A DNA stretch of 64,000 bases from NCBI GenBank assembly GCA_029948255.1, contig JALIZF010000788.1:18851-82850 (forward strand), given 5' to 3'. The notes below the pieces were generated by a model. The model was not told where the DNA came from and searched no databases. It was given only the letters and a program-made list of their open reading frames with translations. The position numbers were made by a program, and so were the translations under genes. Source of the stretch: Telmatactis stephensoni (lineage: Eukaryota; Cnidaria; Anthozoa; Actiniaria; Isophelliidae). The first letter of the stretch is position 1; each line of letters begins with the position of its first letter. Positions 12,040-23,986 of the stretch are shown here, one piece after another.

Positions 12040-12316
12040 ATGGACTTGAATCAGACAAATTCATCAACGACTCAAAGCTACTCCTTCCGCCAAGTGATTC
12101 AAAGACCAAAAGTTGCGGCCATTTTTTCTTTTCTGACTATTTTAACTCTTCTTACGTTGATTGGAAATGCAATTGTCTTTTGGACAGTCTTGAAGACGAG
12201 GAGATTAAGATTTTCAGCTTTCTACTTTGTGGCGAGCTTGGCCGTGGCGGATTTTTTGGTTGGGCTTTTCGTGCTACCAATCTCACTTGGCTACCATGTA
12301 ACATTTGAAATGAAAG
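12040..12316 (+). CDS. class A GPCR-1, exon 1 (N-terminus to TM2)
   Basis: Encodes residues 1-92 and one base of codon 93. The short N-terminus carries N-glycosylation sites (NQT, NSS). TM1 is about residues 25-50 with the conserved Asn (IGN, residue 43). The first intracellular loop is LKTRRLRFSA. TM2 has SLAVADFLVG with the conserved Asp at residue 71. The exon ends at AAAG with a GTTAGT donor, a phase-1 junction. Joined to 16059-16819 it gives a 345-residue receptor, a normal length for a rhodopsin-family GPCR with short tails. The start is the ATG giving the N-terminus most like that of GPCR-3. A frame-shifted 93-codon frame over the same bases is a shadow. Confidence 0.9.
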
Positions 12317-13136
12317 GTTAGTTGTTGTACTTAACTGCATGGTTTAATGAAAAATCTATATTGCTTTTAGTTAAAATAACATCGTTTTGAATAGTCATTA
12401 TGTGATAATTATTTTCTTTTGTGGCCATTCATGCGCAAATTCTAAACTTATACAATTTCTATTTTTACTTTCCAAACACAGGGTCAGTTTCTTGATTTAG
12501 ATCTATTCCTGTTTCATTTGAACACTACGAAATCCTTTCCAAACTTTTCTAGCTAACAGGGACGAGAAGCTCAAATTATAATCTTTATACTTCTGTTGAA
12601 ACTATGTCAAAATGACAGTAAAAAAACGATGAATGCAAAGCATTATCGTATTGAACTCAGGTGTCAAAATAACAACACAATATATATTTGCCCATATTTG
12701 TCTATAATCATTAAATAATTAATCAATATTTTTGTTACTGAAAAAAAACAGTTTGGAAACCAGTTTAAGCCCACTAATAGTTTCAAATCGGCAAAAACTG
12801 AGCTCAAATCAAAGGATGATAAATCGACGGTTTTCATTGGACAGTTTTCCCGCCAACTGGAAGGCTCGTCAAAATACTATGTAAATCGTACTAAACTTTC
12901 TAGCCATAGAAACCTGTAAACTTTTATTCTAGACTAGTCAAGTTTAATGTCAGCTAGGGCTCAATGAGGTCTTAACGACTGTAAAGATTCTAGTTTGGTG
13001 TTTAGATAGGGGAGATGGCGGCCGGGCACCGAGTCCCTTAATTTTTGGTATTTATAAACAAATGTAGTCAAATTAACATTTACGTACTATTACCTTACTA
13101 ACTTAAGTTATATACTTCATAAGAACATATGCTTCA

Positions 13137-13319
<183 letters not shown>

Positions 13320-14527
13320 TAATAGCTTTCTTATTTTTGAGAAAGTCTTACAGTTCTATTTTCGAGTTACAGCTAGTCTATCAACGATATTTCCGGTTAA
13401 AATGCGTGGACACCACTCTTAAAGCACTCAAATTTCAGTCGGAAATGATAAGAGTTGTTGATGAGAACAATAACTTGAGAACACTCGTGTTCTCTTCCTA
13501 TCATAAGGAATAAGGAAATTCCAAACGTTTTGAAAAAGAAGTTTTTCCTTGTTATAATTTTAGATTTTTTATATCAAAGGTAAAGGTCATCGAATCTGAA
13601 AGGGTTTTTTTCTTTTTTTCCGATATATGCAGAGAGGCTATTTTCGCGCTGGAATAAGAATACAAAAACTGACTATATGAAAGCTTACATGCGATTAAAA
13701 AAACTATATTCTATTTAATTTGATTCATGAACAAATTGCAGGAGCTTGTGTAAGCCGGATAAATATTAATATAAATTCCTTCTCGTACTAATCCAGAACT
13801 AATTCGTACCGTTGCCAAATACAACATAAAGTAAATCCTAAAAAGTCAATGTTAATCACAAATTTTACCGAATTTATTTTCTTTGTCAAAATTGTTTATA
13901 AAAACAAGAGAGATCAATGATTACTTTGCGGGTGAACTTCACAGAGAAAACATTAAAAATAAGTAAGAAGATTAAACAGGAAATTATCGTGAGATTCCGG
14001 CGACAAAGTGGCGATTCAATCGGGATTTCAATTCATGTTTTTGGCCAAAACCAGTGAGGTATATAGATCCTATATAAAAGATAAACCATTATACCATGCC
14101 TTGAGGGCGCGGTGTTGTGTCGTGTAGGTTAGCACGTAGGGAGGTGAAGCGAAGGAAGCAATGCCAATATTTCTATAATATTACGGTTACCACCGCTAGT
14201 CAGATACACCTATTTCAGTAAACGTTGTTGGGACAAAGACTTCAAGCACACGCGACTCACCCGAAAGGGAGTATGGGTAGAAAGTATTAAAACACCAAAA
14301 CCACACGAATATCAACACGACATCCACATCTAGCTTCCTTTACCATTATACAACACAGAACTTCATTTCTTGGTGTCTAAAATCAAGACCAAGCCCGAAA
14401 AGTGAGTTAAGTTTACATCTACCCATGATGCCTTTCGTTCTAGTGGGGCCTTCTTTAGGTCTCCCGTCCGACAACCTTTTGTGAAATAGTGTATGTTAAA
14501 TATTAGCTATTGCAATTTATATAATTA

Positions 14528-14775
14528 TTGGTATGTTACGCGCGCTCTGATTGGTCGAGAACCGTGTGTGGGGATTACAGTACACACGCATAGATGACAT
14601 CATTGAATCTTACGCGCGCTCTGATTGGTTGATATGAAATGTTTCGATGAATATTATGTAAAACAAATAGATTCCATTTTTTAGATTCCATCGACTTCAT
14701 CTCGTGGCGTACTTTTTGTTTTCACCGCATTTTGACGTCGTCTGTGCATCTATTAGATTACAGACGCACGGACAA
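14528..14775. repeat. dispersed repeat, inverted relative to 43000-43318
   Basis: Contains GCGCGCTCTGATTGGTCGAG, CACACGCATAGATGACATCA, a CGATGAATATTATGTAAAAC block and AGATTACAGACGCACGG. The same words occur in reverse complement and opposite order at about 43000-43318, so these are two copies of one family in opposite orientations. Confidence 0.6.
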
Positions 14776-16058
14776 GTTATATAAACTGTGTTTATGTGTT
14801 GCTTAGTATATTCATAACTTTCAGCAAAAAGCACATGTGCATGCATTTCTTACCTTTCCGCAATGATTTTTATGTTGTTACTAAAGATCTAAGGAATATC
14901 GAAATAGGATTATTATTTACAACTTCGATTACTGGCTTTGAACAAAAGTTCCACGTCAATCTAAGGCGCTCGGTCAAGTTTCTGTACATTTCGTGTGCTT
15001 TGGACCTGAATGCCTCGACGTCTTAAACCGGCCTTGCTTTGACATTGGCTTTATTTTGTACCGTTGAGGGTGTACTGACATATAAAAATTGCCCGTCAAA
15101 TTGAAAATGCTCTAAAATGCTTCTAAATTCTCAAATCGCTTTTACATTTTATAGTTGTCTTCCTTGAGGGAACTTTGACATCATATGACGTCATCACATG
15201 ACGTCATAGTTACAGAAAAAAAGCTATAATTTATTTTATCAACGCATATTAGAGAATTTGAAATAGATTAAATATATCTTGAGATCAAGGTGCATAAAAA
15301 CTAAGCAAGCGTTTTAAGAATGGTCTCCAAATAAACTTATGACTTTTTGAATGTCGCAAATGAGCGAATAAGGCAAATAACTTCGGTATTTCTTAATTTT
15401 ATGCAAATTAATCCAATGCTTGGCTTTGAAGAAAAGGCTGTAAAGAATAGAGATATTGAAGAAACACTTCGTTTTGATGAAATCCCCCAAAGATTATAGC
15501 TTTTTAAAGAAATTTAAACCGGAAGTACAATGTCCCGCGCATACGAAATAACAACAAAAATAATCATTTTCGTCAGGGGTGCGTCGCTCCACCGAAAGTA
15601 AAAAGATTCCCGCCAAAACCGCTCGCGATGCGCCTATCGTCAAAGCAAGACCTTATTTTGCATAGCAACCATTGCATAGCAACTTTATATGTCAGTACAC
15701 TTTATTTAATATTTAGTATCAATTATATTAATTTAACACAAAATAAACATATTTACTGGTACAAGCTATATATAACCCGATTTACACGACAATGGCTCCA
15801 CACTCCTAAACTGGTTTGGCATGCAGTCCGATGATTTTGAGTACAGTACCCCTATCAGGACAAATTTTCTGTTCACACGATGACAATTACGGGTCAGTGC
15901 CAAAAATGATGGGCCCGTGTGCCCAGAAATAGTGTCGTACCATGAAAAGGTTCTCGAGTAAATCAGGCTTATAATAAATATTGGCCAGCGGTAGTTTGTA
16001 TCAAACTATGGAGTTCAACAACAGTTTAGACATTTTTTTCATTCAATTATTATTTCAG

Positions 16059-16819
16059 GTCACTGGGTGTTTGGCTCATGGACATGTAAACTTTGGTTGC
16101 TAGCAAACTTCTGGTTCTGCTCGGCTTCAGTCCTTAATCTTTGCCTCATTAGCTGGGATCGTTACGTAGCTGTGACGTCACCGCTTCGTTACAAAACCCG
16201 GATGAGCAACGTTACAGTAAAACGACTGATAGCGATCAATTGGACATTTAGTTTTTCAGTGGCAATCATTCTAGTAACAAAAGCTCGACTTATAACAGGA
16301 AACAAAGCAAGCTGCACAATTCATAGACTCCGGGACCCTATATTCACAACAGTGGGATTCGGAATACTCTTTCTTATACCCGTAATTTTCCTTATCTTTG
16401 TCAACACTCGTGTCTGGTTTGTTGCTCGTAGACACAAGAAAAGAATTCAGGCATTCTGGGATGATTCTGTTCGATTTGGCAGCGCAAGCCTCAATGACGT
16501 CACACTCTCAAGCCGCGCAGGAACTGGAACTAGCCAGACCACCTTAGATCGAAAACGTTGGTCTCTTACGAGGACTATTAGGCAGGAACTTAGAACATTT
16601 AGAATCTTCGTCATTGTTATTGGAGTTCTAGTGGTTTGTTGGTCTCCATTTTTTATCTTCATGGTAATAGACAATTTCAAAGATTTGAATCCATTTGTAT
16701 TTTATTTGACAATTATCTTGGCATATAGCAATAGTGCTATGAACGTGTTTATCTATGGAGTTTTCAGCTGCGAGTTTAGACGCGCCATGAAAGAGGCAGT
16801 TTGCTGCTGCCTGAGGTAA
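16059..16819 (+). CDS. class A GPCR-1, exon 2 (TM3 to C-terminus)
   Basis: Starts after TTATTTCAG; its first two bases complete Gly-93. It encodes TM3 to TM7: Cys-102 at the top of TM3 with Cys-178 in the second extracellular loop (disulphide pair), WDRY at 125-128, a basic third loop (ARRHKKR), CWSPFF in TM6 (286-291) and NVFIY in TM7 (321-325), then a ~20-residue tail ending in a CCC cluster that could be palmitoylated. A plasma-membrane G-protein-coupled receptor is the expected role. Position 3.32 is Asn-109 rather than the Asp that binds amines, and the NPxxY proline is Val-322, so the ligand is unknown. AATAAA at 16844 is a likely polyadenylation signal. Exon length (761 bp) equals that of GPCR-3 exon 2. 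Confidence 0.92.
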
Positions 16820-16849
16820 CACCACTACTTCGTTTTCGCCATGAATAAA

Positions 16850-17969
16850 AAGAAGAGAGGACTAAACAATTAAACGCTTGTACTTTTTATGGAATTCTGA
16901 GGCTACGTTTATTATTTTAAGAAATAATACTCGAGAAATTCACAAAATTCACACAACAGTTGAATTGACGGTACTTTTATTTATAAACACGAACGCGTCC
17001 ACGAATTCCCGCCGAATTTTCGGGCATGCGCAATGCGCTTTTCACCCGTGTTGGACAACAGAGAAACGCCGCAACCGACGCAGGCTCAGTTCCGCAAGTT
17101 AGCCAAGAAGTGATACACAATGTCTGCGTTGTTTGGACTGCTAGGAATAATTATTGTAAGGCGCAAAAACGTGTGCGGCTATCTCTAAGTAAAAGTTCAA
17201 AGAAGAGAGAAGAAGAGAGAGAGAAGAAACTAAGCAACTTAAGCTTCTTATCCTAAAAAATTAACTAAAGAGTCTGAGGCAAAATTATATATATGAATGA
17301 AACAAAAGTAGCAAACAACATTTTAAGGTGTGAAACTTGCATTGGAATTTTATTTTTGAAATATTTTATGGCTATACATATATACATATAAATATCTACT
17401 ATACAAATCTATGAATAAACTAATATTAATAAATATTTCTTCTTTGGTGATTTTTATGCATGGTCTATACTTTAAGCTGATGAATCCATTATCTGCTTCA
17501 AATGGTGGTCAATGATTGACCACCATGTGCTCTCAACCAGAGAACAGTAATTCTATTGAAAACTCGTCTTTCAGGTGATAAAAATTCTAACGAGATTTAA
17601 TTGACGTCATATGAAATCTAGGAATTGACCATTTATGAAACTCTATATTATTAGACTATTATTGTAAAGTCTTGTTGCTATACCAAAGACTGTCAATTGG
17701 TCCCAAAACTGCCTCTACAGGTGGAGATTTTGAGCGATGTGAGCCCGGCGATTTAAGGTATCAGGGTACCCCCAAAGTTTCTCAAAAAGGGTCGATGCTT
17801 ACTATTTTACATTTTCTGATAGAATACACAATAAGTTACGATTTAGTGAAAAAATTATTTCACTAGCAGTCTACTGTGACTATAAGTAGGCCTATCAAAT
17901 TTTGTTACGAACTCAGCATCTTACAAAACAGCGGTATTTACATATGCGCGTGCGCAATTGATACATACT
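16850..17969. other. intergenic, no gene recognised
   Basis: Lies between the convergent 3' ends of GPCR-1 and GPCR-2. A 12-bp-arm hairpin (ATGGTGGTCAATGATTGACC) sits at about 17500-17525. Frames of 60-76 codons show no signature. Confidence 0.4.
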
Positions 17970-19273
17970 TCAACTGCTGATCTTTGCAACGCTGGTTTTT
18001 TCGACTGAGTCTCTTTGAAACTCATTACTGACTCTCTTATCGTCAGAGGTGGATTCACTGGTTAGGTTGGAATGATCGCAAGCGTTATCCGGCTTTTCCT
18101 CGAGTTCTTCTAGGTTGCATTCACTAGTAGAGGGATTATAAATGTCCGTCACTACCTCCAGCTCTGTTCCATGTCTATGAGATACTGATCCAGTCCCAAT
18201 GTCACCAGAAAAATCACTAGATGAAGTGGAAGATTTGTAAGCATTATTCACTGTCCCTAGTTCTTTGATGTTCCACTCACCAGTGGAGGGGTCACAAATG
18301 TCCTTGACTATTTCCAACTCTGTTCCACGTCTATGAGAGACTGCAGACCCCATACCACTGTCACCAGAAATATCACTAGGTAAAATGGAAGAGCTATAAG
18401 CGTTGTTGTTATTTCCCTGTGCTATATTATTCCATTCACTAGAAGAATAGCGATAAATGTCATTTTCTGTCCCCACTTCTCTCTCCAATGTTCCAGGTCC
18501 TGGAGATACGACGGATAATGATGAGGCCCTGGGTCTGAATCGTGATTTGGTCGAAGAAATAATTGCTCTTCTAAAGTCTTTGTTTAGGAATCCATAAATG
18601 AAGACATTACATGCGCTGTTTATGTAAGTCAGTGATATAAATACTAATTTAACGTTATCGGGTGTATAGAAAACCTTGATTGATGATATGAGCGTGTGGA
18701 GAAAAAATGGCAGCCAGCAAATCACGAAGACTCCGATGACGATCAAAAAGAGTTTGAACGTCCTGATTTCAAACATCATTCTTAGTGATTCAAGTTTTCT
18801 TTGTAAAGTTGTTCGAGTATCATGAGAGTCAATTTGCAACACTCCATCTTCTAAATTCCCACTCAGATTCAAGTTTGACTGCGCTCTGATCTTCCTTATC
18901 TGCATCTGAGCTGCTATGATTATCTTTCCATTTGCAAACACAAGGAATATCACAGGAAATCCAAACAGCAATAAGAATATAGGAACAGCATATTCAACAT
19001 CCATCCCTTCTGTTGAACACTGATGGATTCGGTTGCCTGACAACTGGACCCCGGTCCATGACAGGATTGACAAACAAAACGAGACAATCCACACGAAGAC
19101 CAAAAGTTGTCGAACGCTTCTGGTGTTCATTCGCGCGCCGTATCTCAAAGGTGAGATAATGGCGACATAACGATCCCAGCTGATTGCACAGAGATTCAGT
19201 ATCGACGCACAGCTGAACCAAGTATTGGCGAATATCCAAGCATCACATAGCTGGTTGCTGAAGATTGACAGTT
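17970..19273 (-). CDS. class A GPCR-2, exon 2 with long repetitive C-terminal tail
   Basis: A minus-strand exon entering after CTATTCTATTAG (AG at 19275-19274) in phase 1. This gives eight residues before the TM3 Cys, the same spacing as GPCR-1. Reads SNQLCDAW (TM3), ISWDRYVAI, a third loop with QMQIRKIRAQ, ICWLPFF (TM6), NSACNVFIYG (TM7), then NKDFRRAI. About 434 codons include a ~200-residue cytoplasmic tail, against ~20 in GPCR-1 and GPCR-3. The tail has two clear and one partial ~53-residue repeats built on SGDxGxGS-VSHRxGTELE and DPSTGEWN/NPSTSECN. The DRY arginine is present; position 3.32 is Asn and NPxxY lacks Pro, as in its neighbours. No intact exon 1 was found upstream; a decayed piece lies at 20658-20801. 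The gene may be a pseudogene or use a distant exon. Confidence 0.8.
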
Positions 19274-20657
19274 CTAATAGAATAGACAGAACAAACGTAA
19301 TTTAGTAAAGAATTAAGACCTTGATATGGCAGCCATGTTTGATGACGTCATCAAAAGGTTTAAAATTGATAATGAAGGAATTAACGTTGTCGTAAATTTG
19401 ATTTAATTTTAGTTTTGTGTGTGTGTGTGTGTTTGTTTGTTTGTTTGTTTTGTGTTTTTTGTTTCCCATCTATAAAGCTTGAGGCGGAATGTAGGTTTCA
19501 AGTGAATACATGCGAAATCATCGTACGGACAGACAATTTTAACATATTGCTTAAAGTGTAAGGTCCCGTATGTTTACAATTTGTGAGTGAGTGAGTGAGT
19601 GAGTGACACATTTGCATATTCTGCCCCCTCACAATAACTGGTGAATTTGTAATCCACGAGTTACAAATAAACACTTCCTTGGGGAAAATCAACTATAGTT
19701 ATGACGTCATTAATTAACAAGTCTGAAATAACTTCCGCGTTATAAAGGCCGTCTTTGAAAGACTGTTGTTTTCGAAATTACGAAACCCTAACTGGGCCAC
19801 GTTAGATGACGTGAAATTTGCAAATCGATCTTTTCCTCTACAAGGCTTCTTCTACAAGGGAGAACAAGGAAAGAGAGATACAGACGAAATTATAAGATAA
19901 ATTGTTTAAATCTCTTTCGTACGAAAATCAAATCAAATCATAGATATGAAAAATAATAGAATAATAGATAAAGAAACCGTGACGTTTGAATTACTTTTTT
20001 TCTTTTATGTTAGAAAGGAAAACCCAGGCCAAGTCACGTGCTCTAAGATACAATGCAAAGAGGAAATTAAAAGACAAAGTGCTTTCATATTTCAGTTTTC
20101 ACGGTGAAAAAAAATCAATGGCATTATCAAGATTTTGTAAAATTACTTCCGTCATCAAAGACTTCATGATTCAATTAAAGTAAATTGGATTATAACTGCA
20201 AATTATGGTGTGTAGTGCACCGGAACAAACAATACTATATTTCACGAAGTAGGTCCTGCTTTTTAAGGCTGGATGTTTTGAAAAGCGGCCGTTGTTAGTC
20301 CGTCCAATCAAATTTGGCTTGCATTTTGTGTTGAATACACGTATACTATGTATTAATGTATATATTTCTTGCACCTATCGAAACCAGTTTGATTTACGAC
20401 CTCTCCAAAGCTTTTTCCCGAAAGCTGTCACCGTTCTCATATTAGCAAAGTTCACTGAAAGCTGTTTGCGTGTTTAATCAGCTGAAACTCTATAAACACA
20501 AGCACGTTAAACAAAGTAAAGACTCGAGACATTGAACTGTTCAGAACCTCAACAAGTCCTTTTAATCTGAGCGACTAGATATTTTAAATCACTTCATTTA
20601 CAGAAAGCAAATAAGAGTGGAAACCATACATAACCCTATTTCAAAATTAGTACTTTT
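19274..20657. other. no gene; simple repeats
   Basis: Upstream of GPCR-2 exon 2. Holds short GT and TTTG runs at 19419-19450 and a GAGT run at about 19582-19606. No TM2-encoding sequence (pattern F-x-A-F-Y-F-x-x-SLAVxD) is visible on the minus strand. Confidence 0.45.
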
Positions 20658-20801
20658 TCAGAAAAAACACAGTTCAATATGTAGAAATGCAAGAATGACC
20701 ATGATTAGTAATAATAGCAGTAAAGATATACATAATGTTGTTGGATTGCTTAATGCAGTAGTTATAGATTTGGCTTTTTCAGAGTCCATACTAGTCCAGT
20801 T
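20658..20801 (-). pseudogene. decayed GPCR exon 1 remnant (TM1 only)
   Basis: The minus-strand frame reads SITTALSNPTTLCISLLLLL then IMVILAF and a stop. It aligns with the exon-1 start of the receptor at 62775 (TIAEALCKPEVAIACSLLLL) and of GPCR-3 (TLTEVLSMPRVAIIFLFLLL): a leading T, xALxxP, then the TM1 leucine run. The conserved GN of TM1 is lost, and the first loop and TM2 are missing. It lies ~1.4 kb upstream of GPCR-2 exon 2 on the same strand, so it is probably the degenerate first exon of that gene. Chance similarity of a leucine-rich stretch is the main alternative. Confidence 0.45.
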
Positions 20802-20906
20802 TTTCACGATACTGTCAACGCTCGCATTGATCACGTTGTGCGGAGACTCGTGCATTATTTCGATTCAACAACGCTGTTCCTACAAAAACAAATGAAAGAC
20901 TAAAGG

Positions 20907-21301
20907 TACGGTAATACGAGCAACAAAATCACTCAACTTGTCTCGCAACATTGCTGCGAAGCGAGTTGAATAGCGATGCTGCCCGTTTTACCACCCGAGA
21001 ACAAACTTGTCTCGCAACAAAATTATTGTTGCAGGTTGAGAGAATCCTGTATTCTCATTGGCCCCTAAAATCATTTGCTGCAACACAAGTTGAGCCGAGG
21101 TGGTAATACGAGCAACATTTTAGAATTTTGTTGCAAGAAGTAGAACGACCTTCTACTTTCTGCAACAAAATTTCTCAACCTGCAACAAACTATTTTGTTG
21201 CGAGACAAGTTTGTTCTCGGGTGGAAAAACGCGCAGCATCGCTCTTCAACTCGTTTCGCAGCAATGTTGCGAGACAAGTTGAGTGATTTTGTTGCTCGTA
21301 T
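20907..21301. mobile_element. foldback element interrupted at its right end
   Basis: GTACGGTAATACGAGCAACA (from 20907) has its complement at the right, but the right end is split. The arm TTGTTGCTCGTAT stops at 21301 and resumes as CTCGTATTACCGTAC at 21760-21774. Arms contain TTGTCTCGCAAC-type words that repeat internally in both orientations (also near 21010, 21115 and 21190). Removing the inserted palindrome restores a ~410-bp inverted-repeat element. Confidence 0.85.
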
Positions 21302-21759
21302 CACAGGGAGCCCGGCTTTTAAGAGTCGTAAATGAACGAATAAATCAATTAGTATTTTGGGTTTCCTGTGTTGAGATTTGAAACGAGACGCTAATAATGG
21401 AGAGTTTCCGGTAATCGTAGTTGCCAGTAGCCTGATAGGAGATTACATGGGGTAACTTGAGAGCAGTTTGAAATTCAAATCTAACGTATCAGTGTAACGC
21501 ACTCTCTTTAGTAACAGTCAATAAGAGAGATCTCTCTTATTGACTGTTACTAAAGAGAGTGCGTTACACTGATACGTTAGATTTGAATTTCAAACTGCTC
21601 TCAAGTTACCCCATGTAATCTCCTATCAGGCTACTGGCAGCTACGATTACCGGAAACTCTCCATTATTAGCGTCTCGTTTCAAATCTCAACACAGGAAAC
21701 CCAAAATACTAATTGATTTATTCGTTCATTTACGACTCTTAAAAGCCGGGCTCCCTGTG
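21302..21759. mobile_element. giant near-perfect palindrome, copy 1 (458 bp)
   Basis: Left half begins CACAGGGAGCCCGGCTTTTA; the right half is its reverse complement, ending CCGGGCTCCCTGTG. The arms are ~229 bp with essentially no loop; one mismatch was noted (T at 21421 opposite G at 21640). CTCGTAT flanks both sides (21295-21301, 21760-21766) as a 7-bp target duplication. There is no coding frame. It inserted into the right end of the element at 20907. Confidence 0.92.
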
Positions 21760-21793
21760 CTCGTATTACCGTACTTTAAATTACTTCTAATTG

Positions 21794-22223
21794 CACAGGG
21801 AGCCCGGCTTTTAAGAGTCGTAAATGAACGAATAAATCAATTAGTATTTTGGGTTTCCTGTGTTGAGATTTGAAACGAGACGCTAATAATGGAGAGTTTC
21901 CGGTAATCGTAGCTGCCAGTAGCCTGATAGGAGATTACATGGGGTAACTTGAGAGCAGTTTGAAATTCAAATCTAACGTATCAGTGTAACGCACTCTCTT
22001 TAGTAACATGTTACTAAAGAGAGTGCGTTACACTGATACGTTAGATTTGAATTTCAAACTGCTCTCAAGTTACCCCATGTAATCTCCTATCAGGCTACTG
22101 GCAACTACGATTACCGGAAACTCTCCATTATTAGCGTCTCGTTTCAAATCTCAACACAGGAAACCCAAAATACTAATTGATTTATTCGTTCATTTACGAC
22201 TCTTAAAAGCCGGGCTCCCTGTG
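21794..22223. mobile_element. giant near-perfect palindrome, copy 2 (430 bp)
   Basis: Same sequence as copy 1 except that the 28-bp centre (GTCAATAAGAGAGA and its complement) is absent and the single arm mismatch is reversed (C at 21913 opposite A at 22104). No clear target duplication: the flanks read TTCTAATTG on the left and GTTAGAAG on the right, which are imperfect inverse complements of each other rather than direct repeats. Confidence 0.9.
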
Positions 22224-22276
22224 GTTAGAAGAGAAAAATTCTTGTTGGAAAATTAGGCGATACCTCTAAGTTGCAC

Positions 22277-23204
22277 TTACAGTGCGTTTCACCATACTAA
22301 CTTTTGACAGGATGAGCTCCGATAGTTCGTTCGGAAGTTCGGAAGTTCTAGTTGTACTTGGGAAGTTCACAACGAACTTCGTTGGGAACTTCCGAACTTA
22401 CTTCCCGCGCAAGTTCGTTCGGTAATTCGCTAAATCAACTTCATGGTTTTAGTCAACATCGATTTAGTTATGAGTTTCTTAGCTTTATCAAACAGGGAAG
22501 TGCTGTGCCTAATTAAAGAGGTTCGCAACTTATTTACTGAAAGATCGCTTGAAGGAGAAAAACAAGCTCAAGTTACCGTTTGTCGCGGCGAATAGATATA
22601 TTTTTGAGAAGTGGTTCTGCCGAGGCAAAACAGGGAGAAAATAGAAAAATTATTTCAAGTACATAAAAAAGGAATCAAGATACAAAGAGTCAGTTTTGGT
22701 GGCTCTCTTTTTTCGCTATAAATGCACCTTTGTTTTGGTATGTATGCAAATAAAAGTGTAGACATGTCATCTTTGAAATCTTATCTTTACCCTAAATTCG
22801 ATTCCTGACAAAGAAATAAACTCATACATGTTTGGCAAATTAAATCTGGAGCATTTACATGTAAGATTTATAGATAAACTGCTTCAAAGCCAATCTTAAA
22901 ACGGCTAGAGGTTTTTTGCCAAGTTTGTTTTTGTCGTTCAATAGTTTCAAGGATAGTCGGCTTTGTAAGATATTATCCATGTCATTCTTTCATATTGTGT
23001 TTTAAAAAGATGACAACCATGCCTTAAACTCCTTGTCAGAATCTTCCATTGCTCAGTTCCACTGAATTACCGAATTTACGTGGGAAGTAAGTTCGAAGTT
23101 CGCCAACGAAGTTCGTTGTGAACTTCCCAAGTACAATACGAACTTCGGAACTTCCGAACGAACTTCGGAAAAAATTGGCAAAAGTTATGTGAAACGCACT
23201 GTAA
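22277..23204. mobile_element. 928-bp element with long terminal inverted repeats
   Basis: Outer ends TTACAGTGCGTTTCAC and GTGAAACGCACTGTAA are exact complements. The inverted repeats extend ~150 bp inward through GAAGTTCG-rich blocks (GAACTTCCGAAC, CCAACGAAGTTCGTTG). The ~620-bp centre has a 41-codon frame from about 22471 (MSFLALSNREVL...) too short to call a transposase remnant. Non-autonomous, superfamily unassigned. Confidence 0.8.
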
Positions 23205-23648
23205 CAGAGAAAAATTAAGGAAATTATTTCCTTGGAGCTAACAAGATTTGTTCAAATCAAACCTGATTAATTTTCGACTCGTTACTTCTCAGTTTCCTCC
23301 TTGAATTTCTCGTTTGATAAAATTTCAGTTTTTGAGTTAAAATGACTTACATTTTGAATAATAAGACTGAGAAATGGGAAGAATTAAGTCAATATTCGCT
23401 CGACCTAGACGACACGGAGAGCTAGAGCTAGATGATCATCACGGAAAAACGCATGTTAACTCGATTTGAGCGGTTGTGAGGTCAAACCAGCGGCAGCAGG
23501 ATGAATAAGTTTATCATAATGAAAGTTTCGATTCTAACATAATTGACATTGAACATCATTGACATATAAGCTGAACGTCTAAAATTCTTTGCTATTCGTG
23601 TATGACAAGCATTAATAAAAATGATCTCAGTTTTTCTCTACGACTAAA

Positions 23649-23755
23649 CGCTAACAAAAAAAAGGTCGTCATTAGTGATTAGTTTTACCGATAACAAAAA
23701 AAGGTCGTCATTAGTTTTTAGTACCGATAACAAAAAAAGGTCGTCGTTAGCTTTA
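23649..23755. repeat. three-copy tandem repeat
   Basis: TAACAAAAAAAGGTCGTCAT followed by TAGT occurs three times with 35-45 bp spacing. The third copy reads GTCGTCGTTAG. Confidence 0.75.
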
Positions 23756-23986
23756 CCTCTTACAGGTTGTTTGAGAAGCCGATATAAGTCTCGAGCCAAA
23801 CGCAAGCTCATACCCAGACTTTAATTTGTGCAGTACGAAACTCTTTTGAACTTTAAATGAACACCTAAACGTGTATTTTTGGGTCTTTTGTTTATACGAC
23901 GTCCGTCATGCAAACGCCTACAAAGTGCGGAAAAATCAAGCTTCTTTTGTGATTGATTATGTACTCCAAATTGCATGTTTAAGTAG

